64,000 nucleotides of DNA from Mesorhizobium_G sp049840935 (GTDB taxonomy: Bacteria; Pseudomonadota; Alphaproteobacteria; Rhizobiales; Rhizobiaceae). The translations under genes and the position numbers were made by a program. The DNA is taken from contig JASGJA010000021.1 of assembly GCA_049840935.1 (NCBI GenBank), forward strand, positions 1-64,000. Reading direction: 5' to 3'. Shown piece after piece: positions 30,469-39,419 of this stretch. Within the stretch, counting starts at the first letter, position 1. Every line of letters starts with the position of its first letter. The notes beneath the pieces were generated by a model that was not told the DNA's origin, ran no database searches, and worked only from the letters and a program-made list of their open reading frames with translations.

Positions 30469-30513
30469 TCAGACCCGACAAACTTAAAAGCATTCAGGGA
30501 GGAGAACGGCCAT

Positions 30514-31239
30514 ATGGCAAGAACAGCAATCGTGACCGGTGGATCGCGCGGCATTGGAGCGGCAATTTCAATCGCCCTCAAGGCGGCTGGCTATAATGTA
30601 GCCGCCAATTACGCGGGCAATGATGAGGCGGCGAAGAAATTCACCGACGAAACCGGCATCAAAACCTACAAGTGGTCGGTGGCGGACTATGATGCATGCG
30701 TGGCAGGCGTGAAGCAGGTCGAGGCTGAACTTGGGCCTGTCGATATTCTGGTGAACAATGCGGGCATTACACGCGACGCGATGTTTCACAGGATGACGCC
30801 GCAGCAGTGGAAGGAAGTGATCGACACCAATTTGTCGGGCGTCTTTAATATGAGCCATCCGGTGTGGGGCGGTATGCGCGACCGCAAGTTCGGCCGCATC
30901 ATCACCATTTCCTCGATCAATGGTCAGAAGGGGCAGGCCGGGCAGGCGAATTACTCTGCGGCGAAGGCTGGCGACATTGGCTTCACCAAGGCGCTGGCGC
31001 AGGAAGGTGCGCGCGCAGGCATTACGGTGAACGTGATTGCGCCGGGTTACATCGCGACGGAGATGGTGAAGGCCATTGATGAGAAGGTGCTGAACGAGCG
31101 CATTATCCCGCAGATACCTGTCGGACGGCTGGGCGAGCCTGAAGAAATCGCTCGCTGCGTGGTGTTCTTGGCCTCGGACGAGGCAGGCTTTATCACCGGC
31201 TCAACTATTTCCGCGAATGGCGGGCAGTATTTCGCCTGA
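30514..31239 (+). CDS. phbB: acetoacetyl-CoA reductase
   Basis: A 241-residue short-chain dehydrogenase reduces acetoacetyl-CoA to (R)-3-hydroxybutyryl-CoA with NADPH. The cofactor loop is TGGSRGIGAAIS. The catalytic Ser is in ISSINGQKGQ and Tyr/Lys in NYSAAKAGD. The operon partner of phbA. The polymerase phaC is not in the window. Confidence 0.95.
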   Translation: MARTAIVTGGSRGIGAAISIALKAAGYNVAANYAGNDEAAKKFTDETGIKTYKWSVADYDACVAGVKQVEAELGPVDILVNNAGITRDAMFHRMTPQQWKEVIDTNLSGVFNMSHPVWGGMRDRKFGRIITISSINGQKGQAGQANYSAAKAGDIGFTKALAQEGARAGITVNVIAPGYIATEMVKAIDEKVLNERIIPQIPVGRLGEPEEIARCVVFLASDEAGFITGSTISANGGQYFA

Positions 31240-31260
31240 GGAACTGCACTGACGAAAAAG

Positions 31261-31288
31261 AAAAACCCGGCGCAATGGCCGGGTTTTT
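31261..31288. terminator. bidirectional terminator between phbB and carD
   Basis: aaaaacccggc (31261-31271) and gccgggttttt (31278-31288) form a strong hairpin with T-rich sequence on the plus strand and A-rich sequence on the other side. It lies between the converging phbB and carD genes. Confidence 0.88.
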
Positions 31289-31309
31289 TGTTATTTGCTG
31301 GAGTGCCTA

Positions 31310-31891
31310 TCAGGCAGCTTCTTCCTGCTCGGCTTCCTCATTGTCAGCCTTCGCGCCGCGCTTCGGACCCTTAGCAAGGTTGGCTTCGATCAGGCGGACG
31401 GCTTCAGTGTCAGACATCTTGTTGACGGCAGCGATTTCACGAGCCATGCGGTCGAGTGCGGCTTCGTAAAGCTGGCGCTCGGAATAGGACTGCTCTGGCT
31501 GGGTGTCTGCGCGGAACAGGTCGCGTACGACTTCCGAGATCGAGATCAGATCGCCGGAATTGATCTTTGCATCATATTCCTGCGCGCGGCGCGACCACAT
31601 GGTGCGCTTGATGCGGGCGCGGCCCTGAACAACCTTGAGCGCACGGTCAACATAGTCCGTCTCGGAAAGCTTGCGCATACCAATGGACTGTGCCTTTGCA
31701 ACCGGCACTTTGAGGCGCATCTTGTCTTTCTGAAAGTCGATCACGAACAGTTCCAGCTTGTGACCCGCAACTTCCTGCTCGTCGATGGACACTATTTGTC
31801 CGACGCCGTGGGCAGGATAGACGATGAACTCGCCGGTCTTGAAGCCGTGGCGGGCGGGCGAGGGCTTCTTCTGCTGGGTGGTCGATGCCAT
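31310..31891 (-). CDS. CarD-like transcriptional regulator
   Basis: A 193-residue protein with a CarD/TRCF RNA-polymerase-interaction domain (FKTGEFIVYPAHGVGQIVSI, ELFVIDFQKDKMRLKVPVAK) and an alpha-helical DNA-binding half (VVQGRARIKRTMWSRRAQEY). CarD/CdnL proteins bind RNA polymerase beta and stabilise open complexes. It ends in an acidic tail (NEEAEQEEAA). Start ATG 31891 (MASTTQQKKPS) is chosen; the longer frame upstream has no similarity to the family. Confidence 0.92.
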   Translation of the reverse strand: MASTTQQKKPSPARHGFKTGEFIVYPAHGVGQIVSIDEQEVAGHKLELFVIDFQKDKMRLKVPVAKAQSIGMRKLSETDYVDRALKVVQGRARIKRTMWSRRAQEYDAKINSGDLISISEVVRDLFRADTQPEQSYSERQLYEAALDRMAREIAAVNKMSDTEAVRLIEANLAKGPKRGAKADNEEAEQEEAA

Positions 31892-32217
31892 TCGCTTATG
31901 ACTCCTTTTGGGTACTATCTGCGAAAACATGGCCGAGACGGCGTTTTCGTCAAAAACTTCCCCAAGCGATCGAGAAAAAGCTTTCCCACCGGCGTCGGCC
32001 AAATAGAGGCCGCAGCATCCAGTTCAACAACACCAGTATTGCTGGTGCGAAAATATGGGAAACGACCTTTCAGCGAGTGGCCTGAGCGACAAGATTGACG
32101 ATATGCCGACGGCATTTCTTAGACAGGTAACATAAAACCCGCCAAGAATCAAGGTTTTTGCTGCAAGCGCGAACAACGCTGCGTCAAGTGCTCATTTTCT
32201 GAGCAAAGACGAAAAGA
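31892..32217. other. intergenic region with small hairpin
   Basis: This 326-bp gap lies upstream of carD and downstream of fdxA on the minus strand. A short hairpin caccag/ctggtg (32031-32047, loop tattg) is visible. It presumably holds the carD promoter, but no convincing hexamers were found. Confidence 0.4.
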
Positions 32218-32553
32218 TCAATCACCGCTTCCGGGTTCGGGAGAAAAATACTTCAACTTGTCCGGCACGCCGTCAAACTCTTTGGCCTCAGGTAGTTCCG
32301 GCTTCTTCTGCGTGATGTTCGGCCATTTTGCTGCGTATTCGGTATTCAGTGCAAGCCAGTCGTCCAGATTTCGCTCTGTATCGGGCTTGATAGCGTCAGC
32401 AGGGCATTCCGGCTCGCAAACGCCGCAGTCGATGCATTCGTCTGGATGGATGACGAGCATATTCTCGCCTTCGTAAAAGCAATCGACCGGACAAACCTCT
32501 ACGCAATCCGTGTATTTGCACTTTATGCAATTGTCGGTGACGATGTAGGTCAT
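32218..32553 (-). CDS. fdxA: 7Fe/8Fe ferredoxin FdxA
   Basis: A 111-residue ferredoxin. Cluster ligands lie in NCIKCKYTDCVEVCPVDCF and ECIDCGVCEPECPADAI, the pattern of alphaproteobacterial FdxA with one 3Fe-4S and one 4Fe-4S site. The long C-terminal tail (LALNTEYAAKWPNITQKKPE) is usual. Electron carrier; its partner is not known. Flanked by carD and the S4 gene as in other Rhizobiales. Confidence 0.95.
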   Translation of the reverse strand: MTYIVTDNCIKCKYTDCVEVCPVDCFYEGENMLVIHPDECIDCGVCEPECPADAIKPDTERNLDDWLALNTEYAAKWPNITQKKPELPEAKEFDGVPDKLKYFSPEPGSGD

Positions 32554-32669
32554 GCTTCAGGCATTCCGGTTCTGCTTGTGCGGGTGAGGTAACGCCTTTG
32601 CAACTTGCTTGCAAGGGCAGCAAACACTCCAAAGTGTCGCTATTGAGGAAGGTTTTTCTTTCCGGGGCG

Positions 32670-32975
32670 TCAGCTTTTCGCTTTGTCTTCTTCCGAGGAC
32701 ATGCCGCCGGGCGACAAGTCCTCATACATAAGCCGGGCCTCCGCAGCGGGGCCGCGGCGTTCGCCGAGCGACAGGATGCGGTACACGAGAATGCGCCGTT
32801 CAAGCGTGATGGTGAGCACGTCACCAAGCTTGACGCTGTCAGATGATTGCGTCGCCTTTTCTCGATTTATGCGAACGCCTCCGGCCTCGACCAGTTTCGC
32901 AGCGAGAGAGCGGGATTTTACAGCACGCGAGAAGAACAGCCATTTGTCGATGCGCTGTCTTCCGCTTGCAATCAA
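32670..32975 (-). CDS. S4-domain RNA-binding protein (HslR/Hsp15-like)
   Basis: A 101-residue protein whose first half is an S4 domain (QRIDKWLFFSRAVKSRSLAA then KLVEAGGVRINREKATQSSD). This is the pattern of Hsp15-like proteins that bind 50S-nascent-chain complexes. The charged tail ends SSEEDKAKS. It starts 9 bases after the helicase stop, so the two are likely co-transcribed. Confidence 0.88.
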   Translation of the reverse strand: MIASGRQRIDKWLFFSRAVKSRSLAAKLVEAGGVRINREKATQSSDSVKLGDVLTITLERRILVYRILSLGERRGPAAEARLMYEDLSPGGMSSEEDKAKS

Positions 32976-32984
32976 CGCCCGGCT

Positions 32985-35900
32985 CTATTTGCGAAGCTGG
33001 TCGCGCAATGCCGCGAGCTTGGCAAAGGGCGAGTCAGGATCAATGCGGGCGGGGCGCTCCTCACGCGGCTTTTGCTGATGATGCGGGGGGCTCTTCTTGC
33101 CACCGTCATGTGGCTTGCCACCATGATCTCCACGATATGGCTTGCCCTTGAAAGGACGTTCCTTGCGTTCTCCGGCGTGCTGCTCCGCGCCAGGCTTGCG
33201 GTGCTGTTGACCGTTCCGGTTGCGGTTCTGGCCATCCTGGCGCTGGTTTGCGCCATGTTGGCGCGGACGATGTTCGAACCGCTGCGGACGCCACAGGATG
33301 ATTGGCTTGGGCGCTTCGGCGGGCTCATCGGAGGGCGATGCTTGAGGCTCCGGAGCCGGAGTTTCATCCGCCGCTTCCACGACTTCGTCGGTAGTTGCTT
33401 CGGCGACAGGGGCTTCTTCCTGAATTTCGGTGGCTGCAATCGGCTCGGCCTCATTGGCCTCGGTTGAAACCTCACCCGTTTCAGGTGCTGGGACGGCTTC
33501 GGCTTCTGCTTCGATAACCGGCTGTGGTTCGGCGGCTTCCTTGGCTGCCGCATCCAGCGATTCAAGTTTCGCTTTTACTTCGTCGGCAGGGCGAGCGTCA
33601 CCGCGATAGCCAAGCCCTTTCAGAATCTGATCCATGTCATCGGCAGTTGCGCCGAGAATCGACATCATGGGCGGCGTAACCATGAAGGCATTGCCGTCAA
33701 ACGCGCCATCTGGACGTTTGCCGGTTCCGGCTTTCCAGGCCAGTGCGGGGCGGATGAGGTCTGCGAGCCGTTCCAGAATGTCGACGCGGACGGCACGCTT
33801 TCCGAGCACGCGATAACCGGCGAGGCGATAGAAAGCGGGCTCGAACTCCGGGTCCACGGCAAGCGAGGTGCGTCCTGTCGAAAGCGCGTTTACGACATCG
33901 CCAAAGCCGGGCTTGCCTTTGCCATCATGTTTCAATGACCAGAGCAGTGTCACCAGACCTGCGGGCGCTGGCTTCAAAAGCGACGGCACAAAGATGTGGT
34001 AGGCGCCGAAGCGCACACCAAGGCGTCGCAAGGCTGCACGCCCTTCCTGATCCAGCGTTTTCATTTCTTCGGCGATATCGCGACGGCTTATGACGCCGAG
34101 GTTTTCAACCAGCCGGAAGGCGATGCCCCGCGCGATGCCGGAAAGCTGTTCGGCATTTTTCAGATCAACCAACGGCTTGAGCAGCGATTCGATCTGGAAA
34201 TTCAGGAACCGCTCAGCGCGCGCCGCGACCTTGTCGCGGGCGGGGCCGGTCAATTGTTCGTCGGCCAGCAGCACAACGCGCGGCTTGAGCACGTCTTCGC
34301 CATCCGTGAGGGTCGCGATGGGCGCGCCGATCCAGCGGATAGTTCCATCGGACGCAATAGCGATGTCGCCATTCGGCCCGCCGGAGAAGCGTTCGGCACG
34401 CGTTTCAAACTCGGTGGCAAGCGCCTTTTGCGCGGCAGCACGGATAGCCTTTCCGTCTTCGCCGCCAGCGCTCTGGTCGGCGGTAAAACGGAACCCCTGC
34501 AATTCACCGACATGGTGGCCTTCCACCGTGACGGTTCCTGCGGCGTTAATTTCAGCTTCAAGCATCGTGTTCTCTCTCAGGCGGCGCATGAGGACGGAAG
34601 TCCTGCGGTCTATGAAGCGTTTCGTCAACCGCTCATGCAGTGCATCTGATAGACGATCTTCGATTTCCCGTGTCTTTTCTTGCCAATGAAGCGGATCGGC
34701 GAGCCAACCGGGCCGATTTGACACAAATGTCCAAGTGCGAATCTGCGCGATGCGATGCGAAAGCGTATCAATGTCGCCCTCGGTTGCGTCGGCGCGGCGC
34801 ACCTGCTCGGCCATGTAATCTTCATCGACGTGACCGCGCTTTGCGAGGTCGAAATAGATGCTCGCGATGATGTCTGCATGTTGCGCGGGTGCGATCTTGC
34901 GGTAGTCCGGCAGGGCGCAGACTTCCCAAAGGAGGCCGACGCGGGATGCGTTGGTAGCGAGCGCTTTGACCTCGCCATCTTTGGACAACTGCTCAAGCGC
35001 CTGTGCGTCCACAGCAGGCGGCGCGCGCGTCAAGCCTTCAATCGGGGCATTGGTTTCAATAGAGCGCTTGAGCGCATCAAGGCTGCTGTAGTCGAATTGC
35101 GCGGTGCGCCATTGAAGCACCTTCGTCGGCTCGAAATCATGCGATTCGAGTTTCTGGATAAGTTCTTCGTCGAACGGATCGACACGACCCGTAACGCCGA
35201 ATGTGCCGTCGCGCAGATGCCGACCGGCACGGCCTGCAATCTGGCCGAGTTCGGCAGGGGTTAGCTGGCGATATTGATAGCCATCGAACTTGCGGTTCTG
35301 TGCAAAGGCAACGTGATCGACGTCGAGATTGAGCCCCATGCCGATTGCATCCGTTGCGATGAGGTAATCGACATCGCCGGATTGATAGAGCGCGACCTGC
35401 GCGTTGCGGGTGCGCGGGCTGAGCGCTCCAAGCACCACCGCCGCGCCGCCCTGCTGACGGCGTATCAGCTCCGCAATGCCATAAACTTCGTCAGCCGAGA
35501 AAGCGACGACAGCCGAGCGGCGGGGCAGGCGAGTCAGCTTTTTCGAGCCTGCATAAGCAAGGTGGGACAGGCGCGGTCGCGTTAGCACGTTTACGCCACG
35601 CAGCAACTTTTCAAGAATGCCGCGCATGGTTGGCGCGCCGAGCAGCAGCGTTTCTTGTCGCCCGCGAAGATGCAGGATGCGGTCAGTGAAAATATGGCCG
35701 CGTTCGAGGTCACCTGCGAGTTGGACTTCATCGATTGCGACGAAAGCGGCATCGGTTTCGCGCGGCATGGCCTCAACAGTGCAAACCGAGTATTTCGCGC
35801 CAGCAGGCTGGATCTTTTCCTCGCCCGTTATCAGCGCGACCTTGTTTGCCCCAACCTTTTCGCAAACGCGCTGATAGACCTCACGAGCCAGCAGGCGCAG

Positions 35901-36044
35901 CGGCAGGCCGATGACGCCGCTTTCGTGGGCGACCATTCGCTCAATGGCCAGATGTGTCTTGCCGGTGTTGGTCGGCCCAAGCACCGCGGTCACATCACGG
36001 CCCGATAGGATGAGGGGCTGGGTGGGTTTTGACTGAACGTTCAT
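32985..36044 (-). CDS. SUV3-like DExH RNA helicase
   Basis: A 1019-residue ATP-dependent helicase. Walker A is GPTNTGKTHLA (residues 23-33), motif II is IDEVQLAGD, and motif VI region is LGQIAGRAGRHLRDG. This set matches the mitochondrial SUV3/bacterial helicase family, probably acting on RNA. After the conserved core (to about residue 800) comes a long Ala/Glu/Pro-rich acidic stretch. A basic His/Lys/Arg-rich tail follows (QRQDGQNRNRNGQQHRKPG, RPARIDPDSPFAKLAALRDQ), likely disordered and RNA-binding. ATG 36044 (MNVQSKPTQP) is chosen; the longer frame runs toward the IS element without family support. Confidence 0.9.
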   Translation of the reverse strand: MNVQSKPTQPLILSGRDVTAVLGPTNTGKTHLAIERMVAHESGVIGLPLRLLAREVYQRVCEKVGANKVALITGEEKIQPAGAKYSVCTVEAMPRETDAAFVAIDEVQLAGDLERGHIFTDRILHLRGRQETLLLGAPTMRGILEKLLRGVNVLTRPRLSHLAYAGSKKLTRLPRRSAVVAFSADEVYGIAELIRRQQGGAAVVLGALSPRTRNAQVALYQSGDVDYLIATDAIGMGLNLDVDHVAFAQNRKFDGYQYRQLTPAELGQIAGRAGRHLRDGTFGVTGRVDPFDEELIQKLESHDFEPTKVLQWRTAQFDYSSLDALKRSIETNAPIEGLTRAPPAVDAQALEQLSKDGEVKALATNASRVGLLWEVCALPDYRKIAPAQHADIIASIYFDLAKRGHVDEDYMAEQVRRADATEGDIDTLSHRIAQIRTWTFVSNRPGWLADPLHWQEKTREIEDRLSDALHERLTKRFIDRRTSVLMRRLRENTMLEAEINAAGTVTVEGHHVGELQGFRFTADQSAGGEDGKAIRAAAQKALATEFETRAERFSGGPNGDIAIASDGTIRWIGAPIATLTDGEDVLKPRVVLLADEQLTGPARDKVAARAERFLNFQIESLLKPLVDLKNAEQLSGIARGIAFRLVENLGVISRRDIAEEMKTLDQEGRAALRRLGVRFGAYHIFVPSLLKPAPAGLVTLLWSLKHDGKGKPGFGDVVNALSTGRTSLAVDPEFEPAFYRLAGYRVLGKRAVRVDILERLADLIRPALAWKAGTGKRPDGAFDGNAFMVTPPMMSILGATADDMDQILKGLGYRGDARPADEVKAKLESLDAAAKEAAEPQPVIEAEAEAVPAPETGEVSTEANEAEPIAATEIQEEAPVAEATTDEVVEAADETPAPEPQASPSDEPAEAPKPIILWRPQRFEHRPRQHGANQRQDGQNRNRNGQQHRKPGAEQHAGERKERPFKGKPYRGDHGGKPHDGGKKSPPHHQQKPREERPARIDPDSPFAKLAALRDQLRK

Positions 36045-36172
36045 AGGGAAGAGATTGTCGAACTCCTGCGGCGGTTCGCGGCAAATTTGCCGTCGCACGC
36101 GTTTGTCCACACATAGGCATTCCAGCACAGATGCGAAAGGATATTCTTCATCGAAACCCGTTCGGCGATTAG

Positions 36173-36194
36173 GTCTTTATCAACCAAAGACAGT
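36173..36194 (+). repeat. left terminal inverted repeat of the IS
   Basis: 22-bp left end, matching the reverse complement of 37340-37361 at 21 of 22 positions; preceded by the target duplicate ggcgatta. Confidence 0.92.
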
Positions 36195-36255
36195 ATTCCG
36201 CTTGTGTTTGATAGGTTTCAATGGGATTTTCCGGTATGTTATCCGGGAGACAGAA

Positions 36256-37353
36256 ATGGCTGAAACGGTGCTTGCGGCACTTTCCAACATTCGGACTATG
36301 GAAGACATGATTGAGGCTTTTCGCGACGAGGATCATTGTCGGCGGCTGCTGGAAGGCATGGTGTGGCCGAATGGCAGGATCTGTCCCGCCTGCGGTTACA
36401 AGCGCTCAATCGCGATAGCCGGTCGGGACATGGGAAAGCGGCGGGCCCGACCAGGACTATATCAGTGTTCAAACGGCGATTGCCGGTTCCAGTTCACCGT
36501 AACGACGCACACGCCGCTGCATTCGACAAAGCTTCCCCTGCGTGTTTGGTTGAAGGCGATGTGGCTGATCCTGCAATCGGACAAAGGCATGTCCTCTATA
36601 CGTTTGGCAGAAATCGTTGGGGTAAGCCAGCCGACGGCTTGGCGGATGGGACATGCCCTACGCCTGATGATGGCGCGAGAGCATGTGCTCGACGGCACGG
36701 TCGAGGTTGATCATTTCTATCTTGGTGGTCGCCAAAAGAAGCGCCCGGACGATCCGCCGCCCGGGCGAGGCCGGAAAGGCCAAGTGAATACGGATAAAGC
36801 ACCGGTCCTGGCAATGGTACAGCGGCCAAGCGACAACACGCCTGGCACGTCCGCGGGTGATGCGCGAGCCACGGTCGTGGCGGATCTTTCTTCACGGGCA
36901 AGCGAACGCGTCATGGAAGAGCAGATCGACTTGGAAGCCCATTTGATGAGTGACGAGTGGAAAGCATTCATGCCCATTGGCGAAAGCTTCGCCAAGCATG
37001 AGACCGTGAAGCATTCCAGTGGCGAGTATGTTCGCGATGCAACTCACGTCAATTCGGCCGAAGGATTCAATTCACGCGTTCGCCGCACGATCGCCGGCGT
37101 ATTTCACCACATCAGCCCGCAGCATGCCGATCTCTATTTTCATGAGATCGGCTTTCGCTGGTCTCAGCGTATCATCACAGGCAATGCCGTGCGCAAGACG
37201 CGGCATGGTCGCGAAACCATCCGAACCCTGTGGTCACGGATACCGCCGGCCGTGCAAATCGTCAGCGTCTTGCGCGCCGCGACGGGGCGTCAAATGCGCC
37301 GAAGCCTGCATGGCGGCATCATCATCAAATCAGCTGTAGCTGTCTTTGGTTGA
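36256..37353 (+). CDS. IS1595-family transposase
   Basis: A 365-residue transposase. The N-terminal zinc ribbon has RICPACGYKR and YQCSNGDCRFQF, preceded by the family's CRRLLEGMVWPNG. Then comes a helix-turn-helix (SSIRLAEIVGVSQPTAWRMG) and the ISXO2-type DDE domain with VEVDHFYLGGRQKKR, HLMSDEWKAF and HVNSAEGFNSRVRRTIAGVF. The frame is intact. ATG 36256 is preferred, since the longer upstream frame runs out through the left IS end. The start is 62 bases after the left repeat. Confidence 0.93.
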   Translation: MAETVLAALSNIRTMEDMIEAFRDEDHCRRLLEGMVWPNGRICPACGYKRSIAIAGRDMGKRRARPGLYQCSNGDCRFQFTVTTHTPLHSTKLPLRVWLKAMWLILQSDKGMSSIRLAEIVGVSQPTAWRMGHALRLMMAREHVLDGTVEVDHFYLGGRQKKRPDDPPPGRGRKGQVNTDKAPVLAMVQRPSDNTPGTSAGDARATVVADLSSRASERVMEEQIDLEAHLMSDEWKAFMPIGESFAKHETVKHSSGEYVRDATHVNSAEGFNSRVRRTIAGVFHHISPQHADLYFHEIGFRWSQRIITGNAVRKTRHGRETIRTLWSRIPPAVQIVSVLRAATGRQMRRSLHGGIIIKSAVAVFG

Positions 37354-37361
37354 TAAAGACT
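37340..37361 (-). repeat. right terminal inverted repeat of the IS
   Basis: 22-bp right end, inverted copy of the left end; followed by the target duplicate ggcgatta at 37362-37369. Confidence 0.92.
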
Positions 37362-37369
37362 GGCGATTA

Positions 37370-37829
37370 ACTTGTGGAACGAGTCTGGAACGAATCAGCG
37401 ACGAATCGCTGACTCTGCTATATTCCGCATTTGTTCACCCCTAGATTTAGATTTTCGCTACACGAGTTGTACCACATGCTAAATCAGAGTGCAGGTGTTG
37501 AGTGCCAATGAACCGCGCGGCGTTAACCTTTGACGGCAATTCAGCTTGGAAGAGTTCAGGTGTGCTTGTAGCTGTTTGAAAAATAAAGAGAATATTAATT
37601 CAGTTTAAGCGTTCGTATATCGATTTTCGGCGTTTTCGTTAACGTTTCGAACCAAGGCGGAACGAATCGGCAACGAATCACGGATCAGTCTCGATTCATG
37701 CTTTGTTCTCCACAAGATGTTGTGTCATACAGAAGTTCTCCCGCTATTTTGCACAGGTTTTCCACAGGGTGCCGGTGCGTTTTGGATGGCAAAAGTTAAT
37801 TTGGGAGGCGGATGAGGAGTAATTTTCCT
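37370..37829. promoter_or_regulatory. 460-bp intergenic region dense in GANTC sites
   Basis: The region has no gene. It contains seven GANTC sites, the CcrM methylation target of alphaproteobacteria: 37381, 37392, 37403, 37411, 37664, 37675 and 37693 (first base of each). About one would be expected by chance. An AT-rich core (aaataaagagaatattaatt near 37581) contains ttaattcagtttaag, close to a CtrA-type TTAA-N7-TTAA site. A ttttccaca motif near 37759 resembles a DnaA box. The IS inserted at its edge. The role is unknown; cell-cycle control of the flanking helicase or protease gene is one possibility. Confidence 0.5.
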
Positions 37830-39320
37830 CTAGCGGTCGGTGACGATCTTGACCTTGTAACCGGCAGGAACGGCGTTTCCGGTTGGGATTTCGTTCAGCA
37901 CGCGGAACAGCTCTTCCTTGCGGTCCACACCAACCATGCGAGAGGAGAGTGAGGCGACCGTGTCGCCCGACTTTGCCGTCAAAATACGGATGCGGAGCGG
38001 CTTGAGCGCTGCCTTTTCGCTTGCGCTGAGTAGCCGGAAGCTGTTGCTGACCGTGCGGGCCGTTGCGTCGAGACTGTTCGAAGCGACAGGCGCGGCGGTC
38101 AGCAGGCGATAGACCTGTCCACCCGCGCGGATAACGGCAATGTCGAATTGCCAATTGTCGGCACGCGCACGAGCGATGGCGGCATCGTTGCCGTTGATCC
38201 GAACGGAACGGATGCTTTCGGCCTCCAGCCCAGTGACCCATCCGCTGCGCAGATAATCCGGCAGAGTGACATTTGGTTGAAGGGTAACACCATCGAAGCG
38301 GATGGCGACATTACCGGGTCCATTTGCCGTGACTGCGACCGAGGTATTGTCGATCACAAAACCCTCGGGCACGGAAAAGGAAACGCCAAGGCCGGGGTGC
38401 AGAAAAGTGTGGCCACGCACATAGCCTTCCTCTGGCGTGTCGCCAAATAGCAGGCCGTCGATGCCTGCCAGATAGGAGTCGCGGTCGACGACGCCCGTGC
38501 CGGGAGGGCCGAAATTCCGGGCATGGCGTTCTGCAAGCTCTATGCGCTGCGGTGTATTCGGGTGGCTGGCGAGGAAGTCCAGGCTGGCGTCGGTTGCGCC
38601 CGAAACGCTGCGCAAATTACTGTATGCGGCCATTGATTGCAGGAATCGCCCGGCGGCATAGGGATCAAACCCGGCCTGACCGCTCGACCTGATGCCGATG
38701 ACATCCGCCTCCAGTTCCTGATTGCGGGAGAATTGCGCAAGCTTGAGCTTGCCACGAAGCGCCGCAACTTCCGCGACCGAGCTTTGGCCGAACAATTCGG
38801 TGGCCGCTTTGGTGGCAAGCTCGGCTTCGGCTTCTGCCTGCTGGCGCGCAATACCGTGATTGGCGGTGACGTGGCCCATCTCATGGGCGAGAACAGCGGC
38901 AAGCTCGGCAGAGTCATTGGCGAGCGCGAGCAGGCCGCGCGTGACGTAGAGATATCCGCCGGGAAGCGCGAAAGCGTTCACGTTTGGCGAATTTAGGATC
39001 GTGATGCGGTAGGCCTGACCGGGATTTCCCGCGACGGTCGTAAGATTGCCGACAACTTTGGCGACCATGCGCTCAAGTTTGGGGTCGGCATATTCGCCGC
39101 CGTAAGTCGCCAGAATGCGGGGATGCTGCGCACGGGCAAGCGCGGCCAGCTTGTTGTTTTTCTGGACTGTATCGACCGTGACCGGGTTGTTGGACGGCTG
39201 AAATGCGGACTCGTCCACGCGTGACGGATAGACATCAAGGCCCTGGCAGGCGGTGAGCAGTGTCGAAAGCGCAAGCAAAGCCATAGCTCGGCGCACCGCG
39301 CCGAAGCTTCTCAGCCTCAT
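37830..39320 (-). CDS. M48 family metalloprotease, lipoprotein
   Basis: A periplasmic protease of the BepA/LoiP type. A lipoprotein signal (ALLALSTLLTACQG) ends in a lipobox with Cys. The zinc site is VLAHEMGHVTANHG (HExxH), with the third ligand in NQELEADVIGI. A long C-terminal region ends in a LysM-like segment (LTAKSGDTVASLSSRMV to AVPAGYKVKIVTDR) that may bind peptidoglycan. Length is about 496 residues from ATG 39320; a start at 39362 is possible but adds an uncharacteristic leader. It lies downstream of thiQ on the same strand. Confidence 0.88.
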   Translation of the reverse strand: MRLRSFGAVRRAMALLALSTLLTACQGLDVYPSRVDESAFQPSNNPVTVDTVQKNNKLAALARAQHPRILATYGGEYADPKLERMVAKVVGNLTTVAGNPGQAYRITILNSPNVNAFALPGGYLYVTRGLLALANDSAELAAVLAHEMGHVTANHGIARQQAEAEAELATKAATELFGQSSVAEVAALRGKLKLAQFSRNQELEADVIGIRSSGQAGFDPYAAGRFLQSMAAYSNLRSVSGATDASLDFLASHPNTPQRIELAERHARNFGPPGTGVVDRDSYLAGIDGLLFGDTPEEGYVRGHTFLHPGLGVSFSVPEGFVIDNTSVAVTANGPGNVAIRFDGVTLQPNVTLPDYLRSGWVTGLEAESIRSVRINGNDAAIARARADNWQFDIAVIRAGGQVYRLLTAAPVASNSLDATARTVSNSFRLLSASEKAALKPLRIRILTAKSGDTVASLSSRMVGVDRKEELFRVLNEIPTGNAVPAGYKVKIVTDR

Positions 39321-39419
39321 CCCGGTCGTTCGGGTTTTGCCCGTCACGCTCGTCCTTCCCACCTGTCATTACGCATCCTGCTCGTGGATGCGTTCCGCCG
39401 CTGACGCTGTGGCGACAAA

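Larger units (their letters stand above)
36173..37361 (+). mobile_element. IS1595-family insertion sequence, complete
   Basis: The element spans 1189 bp with 22-bp terminal inverted repeats that differ only in the first base. Both ends read gtctttatcaaccaaagaca going inward. It is flanked by a direct 8-bp repeat ggcgatta at 36165-36172 and 37362-37369, the target duplication size typical of IS1595. The perfect duplication and intact transposase indicate a recent, possibly still mobile insertion. It sits in the region between the helicase and the M48 protease genes and breaks no recognised gene. Confidence 0.93.

Noticed and set aside
37370..37829. Replication origin
   Set aside because: GANTC and DnaA-like motifs are suggestive, but no canonical origin neighbours (hemE, dnaA, parAB, repABC) are present and only one weak DnaA-like box was found. 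Kept only as a regulatory-region finding.
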